A DNA stretch of 18,129 nt from CAZAIO01 sp964485235 (GCA_964485235.1 CAZAIO010000055.1:1-18129), one strand, 5' to 3'; numbered from the stretch's first letter, positions 1 through 8,482 are shown. The notes: generated by a model not told the origin, from the sequence alone. Numbers and translations are program-made.

Positions 1-1406
1 TGTATAAAGTCCAGAAAGAACTTCGCCGTGTCGACCATGCAATTGTCCTCGTCCATCACGATCACACCCCCAGAACCCATTATTGCGCCCGCTTCACGGA
101 GAGAATCGAAATCCACAGGTGTCTTCAACATCGATTCCGGCAGGCAGCCTCCCGAAGGACCGCCTATCTGTACCGCCTTGAACAGCTTCCGGTCCCTTAT
201 CCCTCCGCCGATGTCGAATATCAACCGTCGCAGCGTGGTGCCCATCTCCACCTCGGCAAGTCCCGTATGTTCCGTCTTTCCCGCCAGTGCGAACAGTGCA
301 GTCCCTTTGCTGTGTTCCGTCCCTATTCCGGCAAACCATTCAGCGCCTCTCTCTACAATTAAAGGGATGAATGCAAACGTTTTTACATTATTGATAAGCG
401 TCGGCTTGCCCCACAGTCCGGACTCGGAAGGATAAGGCGGCCGCCGCGAGGGCCAGGACCGAGACCCTTCGACCGCCCGCATAAGTGCGCTCTCTTCACC
501 GGAGACAAACGCCCCCGCGCCGCGGGCTATCTCAATGGTAAAGCTATGGTCACTTCCCATTACATTGTTGCCAAGCATATTCATTTTCTCGGCCTGCCCG
601 AGAGCTTTCTCCAGTCGCTCTATGGCAAGCGGATACTCCGCCCTGATATAAATAAACCCGCTCTGCGCCCCGATCGCATAACCGGCAATGATCATACCTT
701 CTACAACCTGGTGCGGATCGCTCTCCAGAACAATCCGGTCCATGAACGCTCCGGGGTCGCCTTCATCCGCATTGCAGATGACGTACTTCTCATTCCCCTG
801 CGCGTTGTAACAGAGTTCCCATTTCGCTCCCGTTGAAAAACCGGCACCGCCGCGTCCTCTCAGTCCCGACTTTTTAATCTCTTCAATTATCGCGCCGGGT
901 TCCATTTTCAGCGCCGCGGCGAGCCCGCTGTAGCCGCCGCCCGCAATATAGCAATCGATGCTATCGGGGTCATTGTAACCGCAGTTGCGCAGGAGCAGGC
1001 GATGTTCGTGTTCAAACCGGGGAAGCTCGGGAATGTAGACCGCCTCTCCGCCCCCTCCTTCCACGGTTCCCAGCGCCAGGTCCAGTACAGGATCGTCTCC
1101 CTCAATATATCCTTCGATCAGCGTGGGGACCATCTGCGGCGTTACGTTGTGATAGCATACGGTAAAAGAATCAGGTCTTATAATGGTAACCAGAGGTTCC
1201 AGGGAGCACAGCCCGATGCAGCCGACCTCCGACACTATTGCCTCCGCATTCCGGCGAGCAAGCTCTTCCCTGAAGGCATTCACCACATCAAGCGCACCGG
1301 CAGCGCGCCCGCATGTAGCAGTGCCGACAAGCACATGAGGGATTGTGCCGCGATACAGCGACTCCCATTTCTCCTTCGCCCTGTTTTGCAGCTCTTCAAA
1401 GGTCAT
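1..1406 (-). CDS. nuoF: NADH dehydrogenase-type subunit NuoF (diaphorase flavoprotein), 3' end cut by window
   Basis: FMN- and NADH-binding 51-kDa-type subunit of a complex I, NADH-dependent hydrogenase or formate dehydrogenase diaphorase module. I translated 468 uninterrupted residues from the ATG at 1404-1406; the frame is still open at base 1. An N-terminal thioredoxin-like 2Fe-2S domain (about 20-115) has Cys32, Cys63 and Cys67, and the usual second Cys after Cys32 is missing. The NADH-binding GRGGAGF loop is at 184-190, the FMN motif CNADEGDPGAF at 211-221 and SGEESAL at 302-308. The C-terminal 4Fe-4S motif should lie just beyond the left edge. Its ATG overlaps the nuoE TGA (ATGA), after a GAGG ribosome site, so the two are translationally coupled. 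The N-terminal extension is typical of HydB/HndC-like proteins, so the catalytic partner may be a hydrogenase or formate dehydrogenase rather than complex I. Family is certain; the complex is not. Confidence 0.93.
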   Translation of the reverse strand, partial: MTFEELQNRAKEKWESLYRGTIPHVLVGTATCGRAAGALDVVNAFREELARRNAEAIVSEVGCIGLCSLEPLVTIIRPDSFTVCYHNVTPQMVPTLIEGYIEGDDPVLDLALGTVEGGGGEAVYIPELPRFEHEHRLLLRNCGYNDPDSIDCYIAGGGYSGLAAALKMEPGAIIEEIKKSGLRGRGGAGFSTGAKWELCYNAQGNEKYVICNADEGDPGAFMDRIVLESDPHQVVEGMIIAGYAIGAQSGFIYIRAEYPLAIERLEKALGQAEKMNMLGNNVMGSDHSFTIEIARGAGAFVSGEESALMRAVEGSRSWPSRRPPYPSESGLWGKPTLINNVKTFAFIPLIVERGAEWFAGIGTEHSKGTALFALAGKTEHTGLAEVEMGTTLRRLIFDIGGGIRDRKLFKAVQIGGPSGGCLPESMLKTPVDFDSLREAGAIMGSGGVIVMDEDNCMVDTAKFFLDFI

Positions 1407-1912
1407 TTTTCCTCACGTTGTGCTTCAGGTGTTTTTTTCCCGGTCTTTTTCGCAAGGAAAAGGACTTCTTCGACGCCCGGCGGCTTCATCCTTGCATATA
1501 TTTTGTCCTCGATAGTCACCACCGGCGCGAGGGCACAGCAACCTATACAGGCAACCCTGTCAAGGCTGAATTGTCTGTCTTTCGTGACGCCGCCAACGTC
1601 GATATCCAGTTCCCGTGCCATTGCATCGAGGACCAGATCACCGCCCGCCATGTGGCAGGCAGTGCCCATACAAACGCTTACCGGATGTTTGCCGGGGGGA
1701 ACGAAGCGGAACTGGTTATAAAATGTGGCAACACTGTATACCGCGCTCGGCGGTATATCAAGAAAGGCAGCGATACGTATCATCGCCTCTTTCGACAAAT
1801 AGCCAAGCTTCTGCTGGACTTCCTGCAAAAGGGCAATCAAGCGGCGCTTTTCCTGCTTGTCCGGCGTCAGAATTGCTTCAATCTGCTTTTCGAACTCTTC
1901 TAATTCTTCCAC
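1403..1912 (-). CDS. nuoE: NADH dehydrogenase-type subunit NuoE (2Fe-2S, 24-kDa type)
   Basis: Thioredoxin-fold 2Fe-2S subunit that partners NuoF/HydB in NADH-oxidising modules. The 169-residue protein has a helical N-terminus and the four cluster ligands Cys81, Cys86, Cys122 and Cys126 (C-x4-C and C-x3-C), with the family motif SVATFYNQF near 60-68. Length is normal for the family. The start is a GTG at 1910-1912 lying inside the end of acsC; the two frames overlap by 13 bases and no good ribosome site precedes it, so translation probably depends on coupling to acsC. Its stop overlaps the nuoF start. Being at the 3' end of the CODH/ACS operon suggests it passes electrons between NADH and the ferredoxin pool used by CdhA; that role is inferred. 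Confidence 0.94.
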   Translation of the reverse strand: MEELEEFEKQIEAILTPDKQEKRRLIALLQEVQQKLGYLSKEAMIRIAAFLDIPPSAVYSVATFYNQFRFVPPGKHPVSVCMGTACHMAGGDLVLDAMARELDIDVGGVTKDRQFSLDRVACIGCCALAPVVTIEDKIYARMKPPGVEEVLFLAKKTGKKTPEAQREEK

Positions 1913-3267
1913 TTGCTTACGAGAGCCGGCAAGTAGCCCGGAATTTCGCTCGCCTCTCTGGGTCCCACGATAATCTCCCAGTCAGGTAAATATTCTTCCA
2001 GTTCTCCCTTAATTCGCGCCGCTTTTCCCGGAATGATGAGCTTTCGAACTTTCGTCTTCTGCTCTATCCCCGACTTTTTAATAAACGGTCCGATGGAATC
2101 CCCGGAGAATTTACCCGCAGACCAGGCGGTCAATACACCGAGACCTTCAGCCTCTTTTACGCACAGCCAGGAGGGGATCTTGCTCCCCTCTATCTCACCG
2201 GCGACAATGAAATAGGTTAACGCCCAGTTGGTAGTGAGCAGCACGGGTGAATTCTCATCCGGCTCAAGTATCTCGTATACCTTTTCTTCAACCGACATCG
2301 GGATACGGGGGTCCGTATATATATTAAGCCGCTGAACCAGCAAAGGCAATATGGTCGATTTGTCGATATCGGACAACACGATGATACCCGGGTACTTGAT
2401 CACAAACATAGCAGCCAGGATTATCTGCCTCATCTTGTCACCGGTCATGAAGCACGGAAATCCTATTGTCGGATATCCGAGCGGCCTGAAGTTCTGTTTT
2501 AAAGAAGCCCGTCTGATCAATGTCTGGTCCCGGACGGCATCCTGCAAGGTACGTGAACCCGGATCGAGGACTACCTCCTCTATACCGGCCTCCTTGAGCT
2601 TCATGGTGAGCGGTATTAGCTCTTCCACGCTCTTTCCACGGACTGCGACCGGTACGGGCGCACTTTTAATCCCTGCAATTACTTTATCGATATTGTCCTG
2701 CGTTACCGGATAGAGAAGCGGCTTTCTCGCTGCGCATATTTCTTTCGCGGCAAGCAGCGCATCCACATCTTCCGATATAAGGACCACGCTGAACTGAGTC
2801 TTTTCGCATATTCTTTTCACCAGCGATTCATACCGGGCTTTGTCTCCCGATTCGTTATACAGCGCTAAAAGGTCTGCCTTCAGGGTGACTCCCACCCAGC
2901 CGAACTGCGTGTCCTCCAGCTTTTTAATCTTCGCGTCTACCTGCGCATCCGATTCCTTATCGGATATAAGCAGGGCAAAGCCGGGTTGATGGACAAACGT
3001 CTTTTCATGCCTGTAGACCACTTCTTCATTACCGATCTTCAGCGCATTATCGCCGGTGCCTACAGTTACCAGCTTTACCGGCGGGGCAAGCGCGTCTTCC
3101 AGTTCCGCTTTGATCTCATCCGACAGGTACGGGCACTTTTCCAATGAAATACCGCCTCCGGCAAGCTTCATAGCAAATGCAAAACATGTGGGAAAACCAC
3201 AGCTACGACAGTTCTTTTTGCCTCCCTCCGGAAGCTTTTTCACAATATCGGTGCCTTTCAGCGCCAT
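1900..3267 (-). CDS. acsC: Corrinoid iron-sulfur protein large (gamma) subunit, AcsC/CdhE
   Basis: Large subunit of the corrinoid/iron-sulfur protein. It carries the methyl-cobamide that takes a methyl group from methyl-tetrahydrofolate (AcsE) and gives it to acetyl-CoA synthase (CdhC). The N-terminus holds the 4Fe-4S motif used for reductive reactivation of cobalt: Cys20, Cys23, Cys28, Cys45. A TIM-barrel region follows (about 90-320), then a C-terminal corrinoid-binding domain (about 325-455) with the TTNWALTYF motif and LTAWSAGKF. The 455 residues match family length. The ATG at 3265-3267 follows a strong GGAGG ribosome site, 18 bases after cdhC. Its partner AcsD is encoded four genes upstream in the same operon rather than next to it. 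Confidence 0.97.
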   Translation of the reverse strand: MALKGTDIVKKLPEGGKKNCRSCGFPTCFAFAMKLAGGGISLEKCPYLSDEIKAELEDALAPPVKLVTVGTGDNALKIGNEEVVYRHEKTFVHQPGFALLISDKESDAQVDAKIKKLEDTQFGWVGVTLKADLLALYNESGDKARYESLVKRICEKTQFSVVLISEDVDALLAAKEICAARKPLLYPVTQDNIDKVIAGIKSAPVPVAVRGKSVEELIPLTMKLKEAGIEEVVLDPGSRTLQDAVRDQTLIRRASLKQNFRPLGYPTIGFPCFMTGDKMRQIILAAMFVIKYPGIIVLSDIDKSTILPLLVQRLNIYTDPRIPMSVEEKVYEILEPDENSPVLLTTNWALTYFIVAGEIEGSKIPSWLCVKEAEGLGVLTAWSAGKFSGDSIGPFIKKSGIEQKTKVRKLIIPGKAARIKGELEEYLPDWEIIVGPREASEIPGYLPALVSKWKN

Positions 3268-3285
3268 GATAGTCCTCCTCTATTT

Positions 3286-4512
3286 TTATATTGGAAGCTC
3301 CACTTCGCCTCTCAGCCAGGGGTGTTCTACTCTATCGAGGAACTCCAACAGCTCGTCGACGTTCTTCACGTCGTCCTCTGTCGCTATTTTGTCGTATACA
3401 TCTGCCGGTATGGCATCCTTATACCGTTCCTTTATCTCCTTGGGTACCCAGACGAGCCTTCTCAAACCGCCGTCCGCCTGCAGGAACTTGGGCGATCTCA
3501 AATATTCCAGCGCCAGCCCGAGGAAGCCCTCTACCTGTCTTCCGCCGCTGGTATCGGCAGCCATAGTGGAAAAAGGTACGCCGATAACCGTTTCACCAAC
3601 GAAATCACGATGGACAAGGCCGAACGCATCCACTTCCGGTATGTAGAACCAGATGGCCTGGAAACAACCGCAGGAAGTGTGCGGAAATTCGAATGCGCTG
3701 TGCAGGTAAACTCTGTTATACGCGCCCATGGATTTTTCTTCACCGAGCTTGTTACAACCGGCATATTCGCCCCTTGCCGCATCAAGACACTCGCCTTTCT
3801 TGACTTCCTGCACCGGTCCCTCGGGATCGAGCTTGTAAGCGGCTCTTCCGTCGAACCAGCTGATTGCGCCGCAATTGGCAATCCGGTCCGGTGAAGCGAT
3901 ACAAATATGCGTCGGCGCGAAACTCTGGCAGAGCGCGCAGCTATAAAACTCCTCGACATCCTCATCTCTCAGTCCGCGAGCTCTCTCGTCCCTCGCCTGG
4001 TAGACCTCTTTCGCTTTCGCCAGCAATTCTACCACTTTCTTTTCATCGGTCACAAACGTGATAGAGATCTTCTCGATGACGTCCAGCTCCGAAGTATATA
4101 AAAACATCAATATCTGGCCGATTGCCTCGAACGAGTTCAGCCCTTTGTTGTACGAGTCCTTATTGATCCGCATCCACACATCATCCCTCTGGTTCATATG
4201 ATAGAAACCCTCTATGTAGTTGGTATAGAGATGGAGCCGTCTTTCGAAGACCGGTTCCATATCTTTTTCAAGCTTTTCGCCGGCAACATCTATCATCATG
4301 CCAATGGGGTAGCTGCTTCCTTCCTCCATTTCGCTCAGGTCCGGTCCGATTACCTCTATCTTCTCATTCTCGACTTCATCCATGCTTTTCAACGTAACCA
4401 GTTCGAACTTATTCTTCTGCTTCGGGCCGCCGAGCTCGACGTACATATCATCTTTTCTGATAACCTCGCCTTCGTATTGCGGGCCCACGTCAACCGGAAA
4501 TATACCTGCCAT
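3286..4512 (-). CDS. cdhC: Acetyl-CoA synthase catalytic subunit, short archaeal-type (CdhC/AcsB)
   Basis: Catalytic beta subunit that condenses CO, a methyl group from the corrinoid protein and CoA into acetyl-CoA at the nickel-iron A cluster. All cluster ligands are visible: Cys192, Cys195, Cys204 and Cys214 for the 4Fe-4S unit, and the Cys281-Gly282-Cys283 motif that holds the distal nickel. At 408 residues it matches archaeal CdhC and lacks the roughly 300-residue N-terminal domain by which classical acetogen AcsB (about 730 residues) binds CODH. The ATG is one base after the cdhB stop, with AAGGAGG inside the end of cdhB. Docking to CODH must therefore differ from the Moorella-type enzyme. 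Identification is firm; the archaeal-like grouping rests on length and on the neighbouring CdhA/CdhB. Confidence 0.97.
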   Translation of the reverse strand: MAGIFPVDVGPQYEGEVIRKDDMYVELGGPKQKNKFELVTLKSMDEVENEKIEVIGPDLSEMEEGSSYPIGMMIDVAGEKLEKDMEPVFERRLHLYTNYIEGFYHMNQRDDVWMRINKDSYNKGLNSFEAIGQILMFLYTSELDVIEKISITFVTDEKKVVELLAKAKEVYQARDERARGLRDEDVEEFYSCALCQSFAPTHICIASPDRIANCGAISWFDGRAAYKLDPEGPVQEVKKGECLDAARGEYAGCNKLGEEKSMGAYNRVYLHSAFEFPHTSCGCFQAIWFYIPEVDAFGLVHRDFVGETVIGVPFSTMAADTSGGRQVEGFLGLALEYLRSPKFLQADGGLRRLVWVPKEIKERYKDAIPADVYDKIATEDDVKNVDELLEFLDRVEHPWLRGEVELPI

Positions 4513-4513
4513 T

Positions 4514-5071
4514 TTAAGCCTCCTTTTCCGATAATTTTTCTATAAGCGTTTCCAGAAACTCTTTCCACTTGTCGTCTTTTCTGTAGTTGGGCAAGGAATA
4601 ACTGGCATGTGGGTAATAGTATTTGCAAAGTGTCATGGTCTTGAGATGGGGTGCAAAATGTTTCAACGTTGAAAGTCCCTGCGTGGCAAGGTCTGTCCTT
4701 ATGCCCAGGAACAGTACCAGGTCATGGTTTCCTTCGCCTTTTACCCCTTTCCATTCAGGATCCTTCAGGTGGTTAAGTATTTCGATAATATCGTAGCTGC
4801 TTGCAGGTTCGATACCCATCTCTACGAGCTTCTTTTTAGTATGAGCGGTCGCACACACAGGTATATCCAGTGTTTTTGCAATCGCTATGGCATACTCCAG
4901 CAACAGCTTTTCCCCGAGTGTCATGGTAAGCGTCCGGGGCCCGATAACCAGCAGTGGCCTGTTCGCCCGCTTGATAAAATATGCGTATTCATCGGGGTCT
5001 TCTATTAGCTTCGCCGATTTCGTCCCTGTCAATGTATTTACATGGTGAAACGGTAAGGTTCCGGTCGACAT
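4514..5071 (-). CDS. cdhB: CODH/ACS epsilon subunit CdhB
   Basis: Small partner of CdhA in the alpha2-epsilon2 CODH component of archaeal acetyl-CoA decarbonylase/synthase complexes. It has a Rossmann-like fold related to the thiamine-enzyme central domain, and its exact role (structure or electron transfer) is unsettled. The 185-residue protein matches the family in length and has the conserved RPLLVIGPRTL strand-loop near 38-48, DIPVCATAHT near 69-78, and a hydrophobic LVLFLGI strand near 118-124. No cofactor-binding Cys cluster is seen. The ATG follows AAGGAGG with good spacing, 47 bases after cdhA. Classical acetogens lack this subunit, so it is the clearest marker of the archaeal-type complex in this operon. 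Confidence 0.93.
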   Translation of the reverse strand: MSTGTLPFHHVNTLTGTKSAKLIEDPDEYAYFIKRANRPLLVIGPRTLTMTLGEKLLLEYAIAIAKTLDIPVCATAHTKKKLVEMGIEPASSYDIIEILNHLKDPEWKGVKGEGNHDLVLFLGIRTDLATQGLSTLKHFAPHLKTMTLCKYYYPHASYSLPNYRKDDKWKEFLETLIEKLSEKEA

Positions 5072-5118
5072 ATTCCCTCCTTTCTTAATACCCTGCTCGA
5101 GCTATTTCCCTGTCGAAC

Positions 5119-7431
5119 TCAATGAATGACCGCATCCAGAGGAACTTCAGATGGATACGTGCCGATCCATGTCGGCAGGGTCAGTACCGGCTTCTCTTTC
5201 CAGCCGACCTTTTCCAGATAGGGTAATATCTCCTTTTTAAAGAAAATCGGTATATCGGAAGTCTTTCGTATAAAGAGATGAAGGTCTTCGGGCAGGCCTC
5301 CGAGATACTGTTTATGTAATCCGACATAGTGGGTAAGCTTCAGTTGCCTTCCCTGCGGTGTATCGTTCTTCCTGATACAGAGCTTCGCCATGGTTACCAT
5401 AGCTCTTTCTTTGGACTCAACCACGGTGATCAAATGTTCGGGGGACGGTTCGCCGGTATCTACCAGTTTGCCTTCTCTACCGTCCATTACCGTCCAGTCG
5501 TCCTCTCCCTTTCGACTCATAAAAAGCCTCCGGTATTTCGCAGAGTGCGGACCGAGTACGACAGGTATACCCAACCGGTTACATCCGGTAGCGATCGACG
5601 CCGCTTTCTGAGACATCGCACCCCAGGCGAGACCGCAGGCACCAACGCGATTAAGAATGTAATCGGCGATTACTTCGTAGTTTCCTCTGAGCGGCAGCGT
5701 CGCGAATATATTGGCGACTTTCATGGCAGCTCCTGTGATATGCGCATTAGACACACATGAGCCAATATTTATCACACCTCCCGAATCGAAATTAGGAGGA
5801 AACTTCTCATAGACTGTTTTCCCGTCTTTGTCTTTTTTCATGCCCGCTGCCATAGCGGAACACCCGGTGAGCACGACAATATATTTTCTTTTGGCAAACT
5901 CCTCTACTATATCCGCAATCTCAGTGATTTCCTCGGGGAAATTGGAACAACCTACTACAGCGATTATTCCCGGAATGGTGCCGAGCACAAGCGGTGCACC
6001 GACTTTTCGTATCTCGGTATCCATGACCGGACCTCTACCCGCTCGCACTTTCCATGTTTCGCTCCCTGCTACAGCCTGCATCATCTTGATAATTGGTACA
6101 TGCCGCGGGCATTCCTGCTCACATTTTCCGCACCCGATACATTTGGAAAATACCTCGGCAAGAAGCGTCAGGTCTCCATTCTTCGCTGCCTCGATGGCAT
6201 CACCGACCGGCAACAGGTTGGGGCAGACCTGGCTGCACATATTACACAGCCTGTGGTCTTTGGCGAGATCGGGTACCTCTTCCGGTGTAACCTGCCTTTT
6301 ATTTCTCTTCGGAGCCAGTTCCATTGCTACTTTTACTGCGACTTCGGCGGCTTTTTCCGGGTCGAATATCAATGTATGCTGTCCCTGATCGACCATAGAC
6401 CTCACGATTTCATTTATCTCTTTATGTTTCATATCCTCGAGGCCATGACATGCTTTATCGCATGTTGCGATCAACGCGGAACCAACCAGCGACGCCTGTT
6501 TGGGTATGTCGGTCCTGATACATTGTTCATCTATTACTATTACATCCGCCAAGCCGCTTCTTACAAAATAAAGCTGACGTGAGAGCGGACCGATTATTTT
6601 CGCCCTCTGGCTATACCGGGTGATTTCCAGCGCGGTGCAGCAAATCCCGCCAACTTCTACCTGGTCGGCGAGGCCGTGTTCATTCAGGTAATCGATTATG
6701 GGAATTGCGGTCACCGGATTATGGCCGATGAGCAATATCATAGGCTTGGTCTTATCTATTGAACCCCATCCCATATCCACCATCGGTGTATCTGCAACAG
6801 ACGTGGGATAATTGAATCCCACTATTTCGGCAATATCACATACTTCCATTACGACATGATCGAGCATCGAAACGTGGAGTGCCTTCGATTCGTAGTCGAG
6901 CGAAGAGCCTTCCTGTCCTGTATGCAGCGATGAAATGAGATGAATAAGCTGACTTTCCGCATATTCAATAGCTTTCTCAAGGTCTCCGAGCGTCTCCGGT
7001 TTCAGTCCGAGCACTGTTCTGATATGCGGAGCTTCGACGTTTACCTGGTCGCCGAGATCAATTTTATAATCTCTTCCGAGTTTCGGTATCAAATAATGAA
7101 GAATATGCCGTCCGTGCCCGCCGTGAGCCGACATTCCCATACAACACGCAAGCAATACGACCCTTGCCTGTTGAGCCGAGATATCAATACCGCAGGCACC
7201 CCGCTTGTCGCCGGTAAGATCGCACTTACCGTAGGTACAGAAACAGCACATATCGCACATCGGTGCATAGAAAGGTTTATACTGCTTCATCAACCTCATA
7301 TCCCAGTTTCGAAGGTCGGGAATTTGAGGCATCGGCGTATGCCCGATAGGTTCCCAGAGATCATCTCCCCGTATGACTTCTCTTACATCATCCTCATGTG
7401 TATGCTTTTTCTTTTCCACATTAACCGCCAT
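5119..7431 (-). CDS. cdhA: Carbon monoxide dehydrogenase alpha subunit CdhA (archaeal type, with ferredoxin domain)
   Basis: Nickel CO dehydrogenase that interconverts CO2 and CO and supplies the carbonyl of acetyl-CoA. The N-terminal cluster-binding stretch has Cys59, 62, 63, 65, 70 and 80 (D and B clusters). C-cluster ligands fit His237 (GHNP), one of Cys264/265 (GICCT), Cys304, Cys496, Cys524 and Cys559. A ferredoxin-like insert at about 390-445, absent from the roughly 630-residue bacterial CooS/AcsA, carries Cys396, 399, 403 and a full second motif Cys431, 434, 437, 441. The leading Cys of the first motif appears to be His393. Length (770) is that of archaeal CdhA. The ATG follows AAGGAGG eight bases upstream. 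No nickel-insertion ATPase (CooC/AcsF) is encoded in the window. Confidence 0.97.
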   Translation of the reverse strand: MAVNVEKKKHTHEDDVREVIRGDDLWEPIGHTPMPQIPDLRNWDMRLMKQYKPFYAPMCDMCCFCTYGKCDLTGDKRGACGIDISAQQARVVLLACCMGMSAHGGHGRHILHYLIPKLGRDYKIDLGDQVNVEAPHIRTVLGLKPETLGDLEKAIEYAESQLIHLISSLHTGQEGSSLDYESKALHVSMLDHVVMEVCDIAEIVGFNYPTSVADTPMVDMGWGSIDKTKPMILLIGHNPVTAIPIIDYLNEHGLADQVEVGGICCTALEITRYSQRAKIIGPLSRQLYFVRSGLADVIVIDEQCIRTDIPKQASLVGSALIATCDKACHGLEDMKHKEINEIVRSMVDQGQHTLIFDPEKAAEVAVKVAMELAPKRNKRQVTPEEVPDLAKDHRLCNMCSQVCPNLLPVGDAIEAAKNGDLTLLAEVFSKCIGCGKCEQECPRHVPIIKMMQAVAGSETWKVRAGRGPVMDTEIRKVGAPLVLGTIPGIIAVVGCSNFPEEITEIADIVEEFAKRKYIVVLTGCSAMAAGMKKDKDGKTVYEKFPPNFDSGGVINIGSCVSNAHITGAAMKVANIFATLPLRGNYEVIADYILNRVGACGLAWGAMSQKAASIATGCNRLGIPVVLGPHSAKYRRLFMSRKGEDDWTVMDGREGKLVDTGEPSPEHLITVVESKERAMVTMAKLCIRKNDTPQGRQLKLTHYVGLHKQYLGGLPEDLHLFIRKTSDIPIFFKKEILPYLEKVGWKEKPVLTLPTWIGTYPSEVPLDAVIH

Positions 7432-7543
7432 AATCTATTCCTCCTTGAACGAACATTTCATACAATGACCATGCTTCCGGCAAATCATTGTCTACTACAT
7501 CCATTATAAGTACGGTCCGAGTTCCGGACAAATAAAAGATATG

Positions 7544-8449
7544 CTATATTTTGCCCTCGATGACTTCTTTCATCATTTTCAGGCTCTCAGGATGTCTCAG
7601 TACGAGAATATTTGCCCCTGCAAGGAGCAAACTGGTCGCTGCGGTGCTCTCCCAAAGGATCCCCTGTTCTTTGCTCTCTTTCGCCTGCTTCGTCTTCCAG
7701 CACTCTCCTCCAAGGTCGGCGATAATAGGCATCTGCATGGTCGCGTCACCAAAAATAATACCGATCTGCTTGGTCCTTTCCATAATGGTAAAGCTATACT
7801 CCATGCCATAGCCAAGCCCGGAGCTTAACGGATCGATAACGATCCGGTCCGGAGGAAATGTTTTTAACAGTTTGACGTTCAGTTCTTTCTCCAGATTGAT
7901 ATCGAGCGGCGTTTGAGCAATAATGCTGTGCCCGTGCTCCAGCGCCGCTTTGCTTATCGGTTCATAATTTTCTTTTACAACCGGCCCGAGAAGCAGGCCG
8001 TCACCGTCACACACCTCTGCTACCTTTGATAGTACTTCAATGTCCTTGGTCTCATCGCCGGACCCGTATACGATCACAGGGACACTAACCGCGTCTACTA
8101 CCTGTTTCACATTTGCGGCGGCTTTATCGGCCGGACCGTTATCACCTGCAGGGTCAGTGCTCATCAACCTGATAAGGACCATCTCCGCGCCATATTCAAC
8201 ACATTTCTTTGCCCATGCGGCCGGGTCAGCCATGATACCCTCATAGGGTTGCCGGACCCATTCGGACCAGTTCGTGGGATCGATATCATAAAGTTCGAGT
8301 GCGATGCGCGGTTTGTTCTCTATCTTTCCTTCAAAAAAATGAAAGGGGAGCACATTTTCTCCGCCTATTTTCACAGCCGCATTCCCTTTCCCTACAACCA
8401 CTTCCGCTACTTTCCCACTATATGTTTCCAGAGGTGCTTTGTACTCCAT
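7544..8449 (-). CDS. acsD: Corrinoid iron-sulfur protein small (delta) subunit, AcsD/CdhD
   Basis: Small subunit of the corrinoid/iron-sulfur methyl carrier; a TIM barrel that caps the cobamide held mainly by AcsC. Family signatures are the N-terminal LELYDIDP segment (52-59), VIVYGSGDETKDIEVL in the middle, DPLSSGLGYGMEYSFTIMER, and the C-terminal LRHPES followed by a short helix. The protein ends there at 301 residues, as archaeal CdhD relatives do from memory. The ATG follows an AAGGAGAGG ribosome site 33 bases after acsE. The stop is TAG, and the same frame stays open for another 40 codons into the cdhA leader (see findings). Function is certain as the partner of AcsC. Confidence 0.96.
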   Translation of the reverse strand: MEYKAPLETYSGKVAEVVVGKGNAAVKIGGENVLPFHFFEGKIENKPRIALELYDIDPTNWSEWVRQPYEGIMADPAAWAKKCVEYGAEMVLIRLMSTDPAGDNGPADKAAANVKQVVDAVSVPVIVYGSGDETKDIEVLSKVAEVCDGDGLLLGPVVKENYEPISKAALEHGHSIIAQTPLDINLEKELNVKLLKTFPPDRIVIDPLSSGLGYGMEYSFTIMERTKQIGIIFGDATMQMPIIADLGGECWKTKQAKESKEQGILWESTAATSLLLAGANILVLRHPESLKMMKEVIEGKI

Positions 8450-8482
8450 TTTCCTCTCCTTTACACTACTATCATCATTATA

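Noticed and set aside
1..1406. Suspected broken nuoF, because only fragments of other frames are obvious here
   Set aside because: Manual translation from 1406 gives 468 uninterrupted residues with all expected motifs; the gene is simply cut by the window edge.
1002..1721. Long plus-strand frame of 239 codons across nuoF and nuoE
   Set aside because: It lies antisense to two clear genes, has no family features, and its composition follows from the opposite strand.
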